Below the pieces are notes generated by a model. It was not told the origin of the DNA. It saw nothing but the letters and a program-made list of their open reading frames with translations, and made no database searches. The position numbers were made by a program, and so were the translations under genes. A stretch of 64,000 nucleotides of DNA from Bedellia somnulentella (lineage: Eukaryota; Arthropoda; Insecta; Lepidoptera; Bedelliidae): assembly GCA_963576735.1 (NCBI GenBank), contig OY755187.1:4960001-5024000 (forward strand), read 5' to 3'. Positions 1-11,453 of this stretch are shown in pieces (positions within the stretch are counted from its first letter, which is position 1; every line of letters starts with the position of its first letter).

Positions 1-1071
1 TACTATGGTTTCCACTCTGACACCATAGCCTGGTTTAGAAGTTACCTAACTGACAGGTCACAAATAGTGCGTACTAAATTGGCAAATGGTGCAAATAGTT
101 CTGCAGTTAAACCTGTTTCTAGGGGCGTGCCACAGGGATCGATATTGGGACCGATTTTGTTTGTGTTATATACGGCAGACATTGTTAAACAAATAAAGCA
201 TTCACAATTTCATTTGTACGCTGATGATGTTCAAATATATATGCACTTAAATCCTTGCCAAATAAATCCATCTTTAGCAAAACTAAACTCTGACCTTGAA
301 AATATAGCACTTTGGGCATCCCGGAATGCTTTGTTGTTAAACCCTAGTAAGTCTAAGTTTATGGTGCTGGGTTCGAAAAAACAAGTTGCGTCCGTTTTGT
401 CTTCCAAACCTTGTATAACTATAAATGGGACAAAGGTCGAGCAGGTGTCACTGGCCAGAGTTCTTGGTATTCTTGTGGATTCTGGATTACGTTTTGAGGA
501 CCACATAATCAATGTTGCAAAGAGTTGTATGTTCCGTATTAAAGTACTCTACAAAATCCGTCACCTGCTCTCCGAGGAAGTGCGTTTATTGCTGTGTGAG
601 GCTCTAATTTTATCTAAATTGAACTATGGCAGCATAGTTCTGGGTCCTTGTCTTTTATCTACATCAAAACGGTTGATTCAAAGAGTACAAAATGCCTGCA
701 TAAGATTCTGCTACAAAATACCACCAAGATCTCATATTACTCCTAAATTGAATAGAGAGGGCCTACTTAATATGGATTCTAGGAGGCAACTTCATCTGGC
801 TAGCTTAGTCCACCAAGTCATTAAGTTTAAGCGACCGGAATACTTGTATAGTAAGTTATCCTGGCCATCCTATACATTTAACTCGAGGAGTCTTTATTCA
901 ATGACTTTGGTAACACCGTTTCACAAAACTAGGGCTTTTGAGGGAAGCTTCCGCTACCAGGCAACAAAATGCTGGAACAATCTTCCTCCACCCCTTAAAT
1001 GTCCCATTTCCAAAATCTCTTTCAAAACTCAATTTAAAAAAATATTACTTGATAAGCAAAAATTGTTATGA
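1..1071 (+). CDS. LINE reverse transcriptase, 3' part, cut by the window edge
   Basis: The frame is open from base 1 to the stop at 1069-1071 (356 residues), so the true start lies outside the window. The region shows the reverse transcriptase fingers/palm of a non-LTR retrotransposon: a WFRSYLTDR segment at residues 11-19, GVPQGSILGP near residues 42-51, and the catalytic YADD at residues 73-76. A long thumb/C-terminal region follows and ends with a WNNLP motif. The protein copies element RNA into DNA at a nicked target. The overall style (GVPQGS, YADD, WNxLP tail) fits the Jockey/CR1-like LINE groups, but I cannot fix the clade by eye. No stop or frameshift is seen, so this copy may be recent. 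Confidence 0.9.
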   Translation, partial: YYGFHSDTIAWFRSYLTDRSQIVRTKLANGANSSAVKPVSRGVPQGSILGPILFVLYTADIVKQIKHSQFHLYADDVQIYMHLNPCQINPSLAKLNSDLENIALWASRNALLLNPSKSKFMVLGSKKQVASVLSSKPCITINGTKVEQVSLARVLGILVDSGLRFEDHIINVAKSCMFRIKVLYKIRHLLSEEVRLLLCEALILSKLNYGSIVLGPCLLSTSKRLIQRVQNACIRFCYKIPPRSHITPKLNREGLLNMDSRRQLHLASLVHQVIKFKRPEYLYSKLSWPSYTFNSRSLYSMTLVTPFHKTRAFEGSFRYQATKCWNNLPPPLKCPISKISFKTQFKKILLDKQKLL

Positions 1072-1566
1072 TAGTCGAGGTTTCTCCCAAAAGTCAATTA
1101 TGAGTAATACTAATAAAAAGTTTTTCATTGCATGTTCATATAAATATAGGTTTATTATATTTCAGAAAAACTATTGGTTTTATCGTGTTGGAATAACCCA
1201 GCGGTTAATTTAATTTATTTACTATATTTATATGTATTACTATATTTAATCTATTTTACCATTTCAATAATATCACAAATTAATACTATTTATATTTTCA
1301 CTATAGCTTACTTACTAAGATATTTCTTGTTGTAACTAATTTATGTTTTTTCTTTTATATAATTTAAATATTTGAATCTCAAAAATGTTAAGAACAGTTG
1401 TGTCGACAAAGGGAGCGGCAGAATAACAGCGTCTGCACTTTATAGGGCAGGCACTATGCTGAGCCGTACCCTTTTTCAGTTTTCTGCAACTTATTTTGTA
1501 AATTTTAAATGTATGTTCGTTTTGTGTCGCAGTTAATAGAAATAAATGTATTTTCATTCATTCATT
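1072..1566 (+). mobile_element. 3' untranslated tail of the LINE
   Basis: A/T-rich sequence directly after the reverse transcriptase stop. It ends with an AATAAA at about 1540 followed by an ATTC-type short repeat (1553-1566), as expected for the 3' end of a LINE. The exact end is inferred. Confidence 0.5.
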
Positions 1567-2035
1567 CAAACAATCAATATAAACCTATTTTTCCGGGGAC
1601 GCCCTTAAGATGTTTGGATGCTTGTGTGTTTTGTAGCTAAATAAAACCTCATTAACAGATCGTATTAAAATAAGATTTTATAGGAAGCTAGGTCATTACC
1701 CAAATAACACATAGGATTTAAGAGATTATTTCATTTTCTTAAAAAAATCCTAAACTAACTGACTGACTGAGAATCAATGCTCAACCGAAACTAGTAAACT
1801 TATAAACTTAAAATTTATAAAGTGAAAAAGTTGTGAGGCCACTATGAAAAACACCTTTTTTCTCATCGCATGACAGAGATCCTCAATAGGTCAGTTAAAT
1901 ATTTCAGTTTGACGCCGTGAAAGTCTACACTTTTGACAGTACGAAGTCTGTTGGGTCAGCTAGTAACATATTACACAGATAAATAACGTCCAAGACTAAG
2001 AAACAATCGTTTATGCTCATCACATAAATGTTGCT
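1567..2035. other. Non-coding; possible Helitron 3' end
   Basis: No supported gene. At about 1936-1966 a short hairpin-forming stretch with ACGAAGTCTGT is followed by CTAGT, the form taken by moth Helitron 3' ends. The matching 5' end was not located. Confidence 0.35.
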
Positions 2036-2103
2036 AACAGCGGGGAATGAACCCACTACCTCCGTACCGAGAAGCTAACCACCTGTCCACTCGGCCACAC
2101 GGC
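2036..2103 (-). repeat. tRNA-like SINE head (Ser/Leu-type)
   Basis: On the minus strand this reads as the 5' part of a tRNA-like unit, with a good A box (TGGCCGAGTGG) and a B box (GGTTCATTCCC) at tRNA spacing. No complete cloverleaf closes, so it is probably the head of an old tRNA-derived SINE rather than a working tRNA gene. Confidence 0.5.
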
Positions 2104-2136
2104 TGTCGTCATCATATATCGCTATCACATAAAATT

Positions 2137-2391
2137 GTGCTGTGTAGTGTCGGCTTGGAATAACACTACCCCATTTCTACCCGTGGGTGATCGTAAGGGG
2201 CGACTAAGGGTATAGGGGCTTTTTAAGTGATTTTTGGTCGATGTGGTTGGAGACCCGTCACCAAAAACATTTATTATCACCATCTTTTCCCCAATCAACT
2301 TCCAAAAGTGGCTGAGGAATTTCTCATTCCAAAGCTCTGGCTACCCCGTTAAGGGATTTATAGCCGTGAGTATATGTATGTATGTATGTAC
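2137..2391 (+). repeat. SINE-A copy, nearly full length
   Basis: SINE-A is the commonest repeat in the window. Full copies run about 250 bp, from CTGTGTAGTGTCGGCTTAG, through a GGTTGGAGACCC motif that resembles a pol III B box, to GCCGTGAGTATATG and a (TATG)n tail. Several copies elsewhere carry perfect 10-12 bp target duplications, so the family moves by target-primed reverse transcription. It encodes no protein. This copy ends in a clear TATG tail. Confidence 0.85.
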
Positions 2392-3664
2392 ATAAAATTA
2401 TCGTCCATAAACCGACCAGCTAGACCACCGAATATTTTTATACAGTCTTACGTAATAACAGTAATTCATAAAAAGTCCTTGTCCAAATCTGGGAAACTCG
2501 ATTATAAATCCGGCACCCTCAAACATTACCATAAAACTGCGGGGGCCCAGCAGCGATAATAAAAAATGCAAAGACAGGAAAATTAAAAAAAACCATTCAC
2601 TCAGCATTCAGTGTTCTAGTTTGCGAAATCAAGAACTTTTCCGAGACTAGCCTCTTTACTTTACTTTGCCTTTTTGAACATGGAGATATCAGAAGGTTTT
2701 TCTTTAGTTCACTCCAGATACTTACAAAATATAATTGTGTTGGCGTTGTTAATGTGTTTCAAAATCAAGTGATGTATTATGAGCAAGTTGTCAGTCAAGG
2801 TTTAGGTATGATTTAGCAGTTTCGAAAGATATAATAAAATTTATGAATTCTGTTTAAATCCGTACTGTACAGACTATTTTTCGCAAAAATAAATAAATTT
2901 TATCACAGCCCTCGCATATAGATAAACAGGTTTTCATTAGTAGCTCACAACAACAATCTGGCATAAACGCAGTGTTGTTTTAATTGATTGTTTAGGGATG
3001 TTTGTCCGTAAGTTTAAATTATCATTAATTGAAATTATTTTGAGATTAAAAGTTTCAGTTTTTAATACTTAAACAGAGTGGCAGACCATCATCGTGGTAT
3101 TATATTGTTTGATTTTCAAAATATGTGAACCGATAGATACATCTCAACTGTACCTTCCCACATTATTTAACCCTTTGCCTTTACCTAGAATGAGGGAACG
3201 GGGTTGAAATAAAGGATTGTTGGTGTTTTTTTTTCCAAACCATGCAGCTATGTAATGTCGGTGTCAGCCTACCAACAATAAAGATTTAGCTCCACAAAGT
3301 GTCCACCTACTAATGATGAAAGTATTTTTTACTCGACAGACAAGATTTTCAGTTTTATATGTATTCTTAAAAAATGCGAAGACACTCGCTGACGAGAACG
3401 AAGTGATAATATGATATTCAACGGCGATTGAGGAAAGTCAGCGTTGGAATTATTATTTTTTATCCGATTTATCTCGTGCTAACTTTGCACATATTTGTTA
3501 TTTAACGCGTTATACTAAAATTCACTATAAAACAGTTTTTATTTATATTTTTTTTTGTACGATATCTCCAACTTGTACAATACAAACTTCTTGTAAATAA
3601 GCAATGCAGCCAGCTTACTTGCAGCCACGTCTCCAAACAGCAGTGATTTTTTATATTTATTAGC
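2392..3664. other. Non-coding stretch
   Basis: A/T-rich DNA with only short open frames. No gene or recognisable repeat family was seen. Confidence 0.6.
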
Positions 3665-3782
3665 TCTGTAGTGTTAGCTCAGAACAGCATTACCATTTCT
3701 TCCCACCGGTGAACTCCGAGGCGACTTAGGGTATGGGGCTTTTTAAGTTGCTCTTAGGCGATGCAGCTGAACACCCATCATT
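3665..3782 (+). repeat. SINE-A 5' fragment
   Basis: The 5' half of the family, diverged, ending after the B-box-like region. Confidence 0.6.
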
Positions 3783-3814
3783 TTCTTTCTTATAATTGTG
3801 CTTTATACCACAAT

Positions 3815-3857
3815 ATAACCGGAATCCACGCGGGCGAAGCCGTGGGCGGAAAGCTAG
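3815..3857 (+). mobile_element. Helitron 3' end
   Basis: CCACGCGGGCGAAGCCGTGG forms a GC hairpin and is followed by GCGGAAAGCTAGT. The hairpin just before CTAG and the T after it match the 3' terminus of lepidopteran Helitrons. The body upstream was not delimited. Confidence 0.6.
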
Positions 3858-4056
3858 TAATCAATAAAACTCACTCCTTGTTATAACAATTAATTTTAGC
3901 TGGCTGTGGCTCGAGCTGTCTAGACCTATTACGGGTAACAAGGGATCAATTTTCATTGAAGATTGTTTTCTAAAACCAATAATTTTATAGTCCTTTTATA
4001 TTTTAATATAATATAAGATCATTATTTTCGCTTCCTTGACAATACAAAAGTATAAA

Positions 4057-4300
4057 CATACATATATTCCCCACTATAAATACCGAAAAGAGGTAGCCAA
4101 AGCCCCGGAATTAATAATTCCCCAGCCACTTTTGGAAAATTGCGTGGGGAAAAGATGGTAAAGTAAAGGTTTCTGGTGATGGGTCTCCAACCGCATCGCC
4201 CGAAAATCCCTAAAAAGCCCCAATACCGTTAGTCACCTCTTACGTACACCCATCGGTAGAAACGGGGTAGTGCTATTCTAAACCGACACTACACGGCATC
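4057..4300 (-). repeat. SINE-A copy
   Basis: Full-length but diverged copy in reverse orientation, from CATACATATA at the left to CCGACACTACACGGCA at the right. Confidence 0.75.
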
Positions 4301-5047
4301 AATGTCAACTAAATTCAGTAACTTACAAAACTATTCAGTTTCTTTTCATACGAAATATAATCAAACAAACCATTATTCATGCCATTAAAGCAAAACGTTT
4401 ATTTAGTTTGTTTCAGAATAAAATGAAAAACCAACTTAAAGCATTAATTACACATTGAAGAAAATGATAAGCAAGGTAAACCACAAAACACATTTTTATG
4501 GAAATCCGTCCAAATATGACAGTTAATATAACGTGATATAACGCAACCCGAGCCACCGAAAGCAAAATAAGGTAACATCATCACACCCCGTCAAAGAGCC
4601 GACCGAACTCAGGGACCGTTAAATGAATCAACTTTTATAACTTGCGGACCTCGCTGCTAACTTGCTACTTGGAGAAATGGGAAACTAGGTATCTGACAAG
4701 TTTGTCTTACAGATTGTAAAATAAAGTTTTATATTTTAGACTCGAAGTTTCAATAACATACTACAATACTACTAATACTTCTGAACATTACATTACATTG
4801 TCACCTAGCCAAGCGAAACTTAGTCATGTGACTTTTCTCAAGATTTTTTTCATCACAACAACCATGATAAATTAACCACTCATAGGACTTTAAAAGCAAC
4901 GCATTGGTGTAGGCCCGACTCGGAGTTCTTATCCATTAAATTATCACGGTTTTTTCACTCAATTTTATATTTCTAAAACGCTGATATCCCATTGCTGTGT
5001 AATATCTGCTACGAATAGCAATAACCATTTATTATGCCGCAGGTTTC
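4301..5047. other. Non-coding; SINE-B scrap
   Basis: No gene seen. About 4805-4885 resembles the middle of SINE-B on the minus strand (TTAGTCATGTGAC and CAACCATGATAAATTAACC). Confidence 0.4.
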
Positions 5048-5161
5048 ATAAGATGTGACTAAGGGTATAGGGACTTTTTTAGGGATATTGGGCGATGTAG
5101 TTTGGGATTCATCTTTGTCTACCCTTTTGGAACTTATAGCCCTGAGAATATTTATGTATGT
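5048..5161 (+). repeat. SINE-A remnant with internal deletion
   Basis: Retains GTGACTAAGGGTATAGGG, GGGCGATG and the 3' TATAGCCCTGAG part. The centre is missing. Confidence 0.5.
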
Positions 5162-6005
5162 TAAAAGCAAAGTAAAAAAGAGAATCGCCCTTAATTCAGA
5201 GTGAGGAAAGTGCAAATTTGCTTGAGTCGAACCAAACACCATTTGAATTATTTTCTAGACGATGTGCTGTGTTTTGAAAAATATTCTCAAAACCGATTTA
5301 TGTAAAATATCAACAATATTTCTTCATGATATTATCACATAAACTTATCATCCAAACAACGACTTTACAAACAATTTTACACCGCTTTTGAACGCGCAGT
5401 TACCGCGTCCTAGCCCCGGGTATCGTCCATCCTAATACCAGTTCGGAGTCTTCAAAGCTCAGTGATGAACAGTGCCCTCAGTTTTAATGACTTTTTGCTA
5501 ATATTCGACGCCGGCTCGCAACTTTACCTTACGGCCAAACTTTTTTGTATTTAGGTGCTTCGATTACTTTTTCATGTTCTCACGTTGATTTAAGGACCTG
5601 CGAATGAATATATGAGTTTCGAAGTTATGCTTTTGATTAGCTGGAAAAAAGAATATTGGAATAATTTGGGATTGATTTTTTATTACCTCTTTTTTATAAG
5701 CTGTAATTGTACACTGATGGAAATATCAAGCCAGACAAATAAATAAAAATCTCTTTCCCTTTCTTCATTTGTCTCTTACCCGAGCTTTTAAAAGGAGGAG
5801 CAATTAATAACGAGTTTTAAACAGTCACAAAAAGCTGTATAGTGTCAAAGGGTTAAAACATTGCAAACTATTTTTTTTCGCGGGTGTAGTAGGAGGTGAC
5901 ATAGCATTTTGTGTCTCAAATAGTCGCACCATCTAGACCTGTTAAATAAAATAGACTTGATCACCTCTTCCTTGCTTCACAGCATTGAAAATACAGACAT
6001 TGAAT
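5162..6005. other. Non-coding stretch
   Basis: No gene or repeat family recognised. Confidence 0.5.
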
Positions 6006-6135
6006 TTTCACATACATACATACATACATATTCTCACGCCGTTAGTTCCCATTGGGGTCGGCAGAGACTATCGATCGCCACTTTGTACGATCCTGGCAAA
6101 CCAATTTTCACAAAGAAGAAGAATTACTCTTACTC
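6006..6135 (-). mobile_element. LINE 3'-end fragment (family L3)
   Basis: Reverse-strand match to the fragments at 33875-34165 and 48047-48285. Read on the minus strand it ends with codons for the tail of a reverse transcriptase ORF (SIxSAYSNGK-like) and a (TATG)n tail. Only the last ~130 bp remain. Confidence 0.6.
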
Positions 6136-6854
6136 AAAGTACTCTTCCAGAATAGTGCGGTTACCACTTACTTTACGTTACTTTTAAAGCAATATTTCAT
6201 TCGTAATTCGTCTTAGCTTTTTTTGTTTACCTTCTATAACGGCGAATTGAATACTTTCTTGAAGAGGTTACTTACCAGCTGACTAAATATCTAATCATGT
6301 TTTTTTATCTTAAATGTTTACAACACTCCACAGAACAAAAAATGTAAAACTAAGCTGATTTATACATTACATTTCTGCATTCAAAATTTTACTTTTAATT
6401 TGAACCCCGTCCGCTTTGCAAGTCAAAATGTTCTAATCTCAAAGTTTTTTGTCAACAATACGAGGCTTCTGAATATTCATTAAATCTCAACATAATTCGA
6501 TGAGAACGACTTAGTTCCGCCATTGTGATGTAAACCAACCGCCGTATTATTGTACACAATATGCATACGACAGCTACAGATTATCGACATCTTTCTTTAT
6601 TTTTGGAATAACATTGCAGATAGCCTCTTTTGCTGGTAATTACGAAATAAATGGTTGGTTGGAAGATGTACAAGGTATAGGGAAATAGGCTCATATATTA
6701 TTTGCTTGTGGCAAAAAGGACTTACCCTATTGTGCCATTATGCCTTATGCCTGGTCTTACACCTACCCATCCTCACAACTATAAATTCCACCAAGTTGTA
6801 GACAAAGCTTCAGATTAATACATTATTTAACTACTGTCACATACCTAAGTTGTA
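6136..6854. other. Non-coding stretch
   Basis: No gene or repeat recognised. Confidence 0.5.
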
Positions 6855-6952
6855 CACAGTAAAGTTACAGTGTATTCATACCAAACGGCGATACTTCTGC
6901 CACCTATCTCGTGAATACACTGTCCAAGCAAAACCTGGGTACTCTGAACACC
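6855..6952 (+). repeat. SINE-B fragment
   Basis: Matches the SINE-B centre (ACAGTGTATTCATAC, AAACGGCGAT, GGGTACTCTGAACACCAG). The head and 3' end are absent. Confidence 0.6.
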
Positions 6953-6954
6953 AG

Positions 6955-7094
6955 CATTGCAAGCACGAGCCGTGTTTAAACTAGTTATCGCGTTGGATAA
7001 AGCAGCCATCTCTTACGCATTTACTCAATATCGTATACTGCCATCTCATTCTAACCGTTATCGAGTCGATGAAGTAGCGCTCGTGCTTGCTCTT
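6955..7094. mobile_element. Small MITE with AGCACGAGC inverted ends
   Basis: A ~140-bp unit bounded by TTGCAAGCACGAGC and GCTCGTGCTTGC, so its ends are inverted repeats of ~12 bp. A second copy lies at 40756-40906. It has no coding capacity; it is probably moved by a transposase encoded elsewhere. Confidence 0.6.
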
Positions 7095-7159
7095 CTGGTG
7101 ACGATGTCAAGCAATCTTCTTAGTATTATTTTGAGTGGGGATTAGATTGTATATTTAAA

Positions 7160-7290
7160 GATGACTGGGGATGGATTTCCAGTCACATCACGAAAGAATT
7201 CTTAAAAATGCTTTCAACCCCTTCGCCGCCATATATGACGCCTGTTGAAAGAAAACGGATAGTGATATTCTAAGCCGACCCTACACAAAA
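7160..7290 (-). repeat. SINE-A 5' remnant
   Basis: Decayed reverse copy of the family's 5' half, ending ATTCTAAGCCGACCCTACAC. Confidence 0.5.
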
Positions 7291-7599
7291 ACTAAATCAA
7301 CTCAATTCTCCACTTATTAGTAGTTAACCAACTGTACCTCCAGTCTAATAAAACAATATGCAAATTCCATTGACAAGTTGTCATCGGATCGGAGTCACGT
7401 GACAACAGCTGCTGAGGAGGTCCCAAGCCTTTGACTCGGATTTCCTTCGAGACAGACTGACACTTGAATTTCCTGCTTTAGTAGATAACTTAGATAATTG
7501 GATATATTGCTATATTAAAAAGATAGAAGAACTATGTGACATTGAAACTTTCTGAAATTTATAAAATTTTGTGTGGCTTAAAGTTACGTTTTTGCTAGT

Positions 7600-7847
7600 A
7601 CATACATACATACATATACTCACGGCTGTAAATCCCTTAAAGGGGTAGCCAGAGCTAAGGAATTTTAAATTCTGCAGCCACTTTTGGAAGTTGCGTGGTG
7701 AAAGATGGTGAAATAAAGGTTGATGGTGATGGGTCTCCCATTGCATCGCCCAAAATTTCCTTTAAAGCCCCAATACCGTTAGTCGCCTCTTACGGACACC
7801 CACCGGGAGGAATGGGGTAGTACTATTCTAAGCCGAGACTACACTGC
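7600..7847 (-). repeat. SINE-A full-length copy with perfect target duplication
   Basis: Flanked by identical TTTTGCTAGT at 7590-7599 and 7848-7857. This defines both ends of the family exactly and shows retroposition. Confidence 0.9.
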
Positions 7848-8164
7848 TTTTGCTAGTGTGTAAGATAAAGTTTTTATTTCGGAAAAATATATATAACTAA
7901 GGCAGAAATGAAATGAAATAGTTACCATCAACAACCCTGATAAATTAACCACACTTAAACGACTGTTCACCACACCACGCTATATCACGGTTGTTATTAT
8001 AAAAAAAAAGCATTTATATTTATTATACCGATCATGTATCATTGAATTTCATAGAATCAGAAATTTGGGTAGATATAACCAACTAACGGCGATAACACCC
8101 AAAATTGTGCAGCAAAAACTACAGAATCAGGAATTCCTGAGCCGATTACGGAAGTTCAGTAGGA

Positions 8165-8275
8165 CAATGGTTGTAATAAAAAGGTGGTGTGTCCTCAGAC
8201 TAAGTTGCCTCTTACGATAACCACAAAAATAAATGGGTGAGAGCTGTAATATTCTAAGTTGCCACTACACAGCTG
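8165..8275 (-). repeat. SINE-A 5' remnant
   Basis: Diverged reverse-strand 5' portion (GCCTCTTACGATAACCAC ... GCCACTACACAGCT). Confidence 0.5.
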
Positions 8276-9129
8276 AATTCAGAAAATGACATTGACACGA
8301 TGTGAATTACGCGATATAAATATGTTCAGCAAAAGACATATTCATAACGCTTAAAACATCAAACTAATTTACTTTTAACTCTTTGGGACGCAATGGGTTG
8401 TGTAAAATATGTTAAGAACTCTTAAATTTTATTTTATAAATCGCCGTGACACAAATTATTCTTTTCAATTTTAATCAAATCATAATAACACGAACCAGCA
8501 AAGTTTGAAACGTTGAATAATCCTCTTTGGGTCTCGTTAAGGTGTTCATTATTCAAATCCTGCTGAATGATGCTGCGAAGATAATTCCAATTAGAACTGT
8601 CTCAATCGACTTTTTTAATTATCACAATTCTGCTGACACTTTGTCAATTTTATAGATTTGTTTTTATTCGCTTGATAAAATAAGGTGGGATTAAAAATGT
8701 ACTGAATGAGTTGAATATGTTGTGTGCTTTTGACGTAGAATAGCATTGGTCCATATCATTTGTTGTATGTCCTATGAGGTGACTAAGGGTACGAGGGTTG
8801 TATAATGATTATTAAATAAAGTGGCTGGTCATAAAGTACCTTTGGTAATGGGTAGTAATAAAAGCTCCGATATTAAAATAAAAATTGTCCTTACAAAAAA
8901 TATGAAATTTACTGCCTAAAATACTAAATTACCGACTACCTTTATCCGAGTAAAAATGACGAAACGACCGAATCATATACTTGAATCTTCGAAAAATTAA
9001 TATATCTGTTTATTGCCACAATACTTTTCAACCAAGTAAAATTATGCTCTACTGATAACAATGCTTTGTAATTTTTACCTTTACTTGCCTACAAGTTATT
9101 CATAAATTACACTACATGTTTCGTAGGGA
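8276..9129. other. Non-coding stretch
   Basis: No gene. A doubtful SINE-A scrap lies near 8735-8790. Confidence 0.5.
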
Positions 9130-9262
9130 TCATGCATTTAAGGTGCTCGCTCCGCTGAGCTTCGCTCGCTCGTTTTATACATAACCTAACCTAGCTAAAT
9201 GTGACCTAACTTTTCTTCACCTGCAGGGGGCTTTAGAACTCCCAACCCCCCTCAACGGATAA
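9130..9262 (+). mobile_element. Arm fragment of the giant-palindrome element
   Basis: Diverged copy of the right arm of the element at 41426-42243. It shares GGTGCTCGCTCCGCTG, GCTCGCTCGTTTTATACATA, a CCTAACCTA run and a CAGGGGGCTTT block. Confidence 0.65.
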
Positions 9263-9627
9263 ACTTGTTGGAGGTTCAGTATTTTATTCGGGAGTATAGT
9301 TTTATTATTCGAAGTTAAATATAATTGTAAGTAAATATGTAATTTGATCCTGTTCATAGGTGTTTGTTAAATTAATTAAATTTTTTCGGTGTGTTTTGGG
9401 TTTTTTTGTCGGTAATTTATTAAAACGCTGGTTTATTAGAATGATAGTCGAACAAATGAAGTTGGAGATTCATTTATTTTTCAGAACCATTATTATTTCC
9501 CTTTGGTAATGTAGACACATTAAATTAGCCGGCGATAAAACAGACGAAGTTGAGTAATTATTCATTCAAATGATCTGACTACCCCTTTTTGGGATTCATA
9601 GTCAAGAGTCTTGGTAGATAGATAAGT
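9263..9627. other. Non-coding stretch
   Basis: Nothing recognised. Confidence 0.5.
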
Positions 9628-9637
9628 AATAATTTAA

Positions 9638-9889
9638 CATACATACATACATACATATACTCACGGCTGTAAATCCCTAGCAGGGATAGCCAGAGCTAAG
9701 GAATTAGAAATTCCTCAGCCACTTTTGGAAAGTTGAGTGGGGAAAAGATGGTGAAATAAAGGTTGTTGGTGATGGGTCTCCAACCGCATCGCCCAAAAAT
9801 CGCTTAAAAACCCCAATACCGTAAGTCGCCTCTTACGTACACCCACCGGAAGAAATGGGGCAGTGCTATTCTAAGCCGACACTACACAT
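9638..9889 (-). repeat. SINE-A full-length copy with target duplication
   Basis: Flanked by AATAATTTAA at 9628-9637 and 9890-9899. Confidence 0.88.
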
Positions 9890-9899
9890 AATAATTTAA

Positions 9900-10431
9900 T
9901 ATAATACAATAATTTAAATTGTTCAAAAACATATTTTTTTGTTTTAAGAAGAATGATGTTGCGTAAGACTAACTAGTATGATTTAAACATAAAATCGTTT
10001 TTATTATTATTTACTTCAAGAATGCCTATATATATTACTTAAAAACCACATATTTCGCATAAAATTACATACGTAATTTGGTTCAGAATATTATCTAGTT
10101 TGATTAAAAGGGCTCAATGCCTTTTATTTCTCAATTCAGTTTTCAATCAAAGCAATCGTTTCGTGTTTTCGACGATTTGACACGGTTTTCAAAATGCGAT
10201 CCAACAATAAGGTGCGGCTAAATAATTAATTGGTGGCCTAAATGAGCGGGTAATATCGATAATAGATGTAATTAGTAAAACGGATTTACTGTTTAGCATA
10301 ATTATCGGAGTTGTGTGCGTGCATTTGATTTTGCTTACACGCTATTTCATGGATTGTTGGATTCGTAAATAGTATTATGCAATAAGTTTTACGAGTTTTC
10401 TCCGGTTCAAGTATTCTTTTTGCTTCTTTTT
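9900..10431. other. Non-coding stretch
   Basis: No gene recognised. A short open frame on the minus strand overlaps the start of the next SINE and has no family resemblance. Confidence 0.5.
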
Positions 10432-10795
10432 TACCGTGATAGCCCAGTGGGTAGAACACTCGGTTATCGTGCAAACGACTAGTGTTCAAATCCTGGGTCG
10501 GGCCTACACCAATTTGTCTTTTCTAAAGACATATGTGTGGTTAATTTATCATGGTTGTTAACGGTGAGGGAAAACATCGTGAGGGAACCCACATGGCTGA
10601 GTTGTACTTAGTCATGTGACAGTGTATTCGTACAAAACGGCGATAGGCCTGCTCCCTATCACGTGAGTACACTGTCCATGCAAAACGTGGGTACTCTGAA
10701 CACCAGGTGACAAAGTCACGTGATGTTCAGAAGTATTAGTACCTCTGCCAACCCCTTCGGGGATATTCGGCGTGAACGTTTATGTTATGTTTATG
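10432..10795 (+). repeat. SINE-B full-length copy (tRNA-derived)
   Basis: SINE-B starts with a tRNA-like head: an A-box-like TAGCCCAGTGGGTAG and a B-box-like GTTCAAATCC. A ~290-bp body follows (GGTGAGGGAAAACATCGTGA, TTAGTCATGTGACAGTG, GGGTACTCTGAACACC, CAACCCCTTCGGGGATA), ending GGCGTGAACGTTTATG and (TTATG)n. It is non-coding, pol III-type and moved by a partner LINE. This is one of the best copies in the window. Confidence 0.85.
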
Positions 10796-10945
10796 TTCTT
10801 TTTTACTGATGACGTCGCGATTTAATTATGAACCGAGACCTCAACCGGATGCATTACTTATTTCTATGTATATTCTCAGATTTTATTTACTTATTTATTC
10901 TTTCTACTTTAAATAAATTAAAAAGATATCATTATTATCATATAC

Positions 10946-11158
10946 TTCCATCCATAATTCATAAAAAGGGGTAGCTAGAAACTCCTCAGCCCTATTCGAA
11001 AGTTGATTGGGCCAAAATAAAAGAAATAAAGTATCGTCGGTGATGGGTCTCCAAGATCATCGCCGAAAAATCACTTTTAAAATGCCCATATCCTTATTCG
11101 CCTCTTACGACACCTGTGGGTAGAAAGGGGTGACATTCTAAGCCGGCACTACACGACG
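10946..11158 (-). repeat. SINE-A copy
   Basis: Reverse copy, shortened at its 3' (left) end. It belongs to a variant with CTTACGACACCTGTGGGTAG in place of the TACGTACACCCACCGG version. Confidence 0.75.
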
Positions 11159-11195
11159 ATAATTATTATTCAATATTCATCAAATCATAGCATAG

Positions 11196-11453
11196 ATACA
11201 TACATACATACATACATGCATATACTCACGGCTATAAATCCCAAGAAGGGGTAGCCAGAGCTAAGGAACTAGAAGTTCCTCAGCCACTTTTGGAAAGTTG
11301 CGTGGGGAAAAGATGGCAAAATAAAGATTGTTGGTGATGGGTCTCCAACCGCATCGCCCAAAAATCCCTTAAAAGCCCCAACACCGTTAGCCGCCTCTTA
11401 CGTTCACCCACCGGCAGAAATGGGGTAGTGTTATTCTAAGCCGACACTACACA
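11196..11453 (-). repeat. SINE-A full-length copy
   Basis: Begins with five CATA repeats and ends GCCGACACTACACAGC. Likely target repeats (ATAGCATAG on the left, ATAGCATAG near 11466 on the right) are imperfectly placed. Confidence 0.8.

Noticed and set aside
7510..7746. Recurrent minus-strand frames with GDPSPTTFIFTIFSPL-type translations (also 13492, 20126, 29210, 29603, 37715 and 47273), and plus-strand ones at 52609 and 19083
   Set aside because: All are translations of SINE-A; the recurrence reflects the repeat, not a protein family.
10286..10489. 67-codon minus-strand frame
   Set aside because: It overlaps a SINE-B tRNA head and has no recognisable features.
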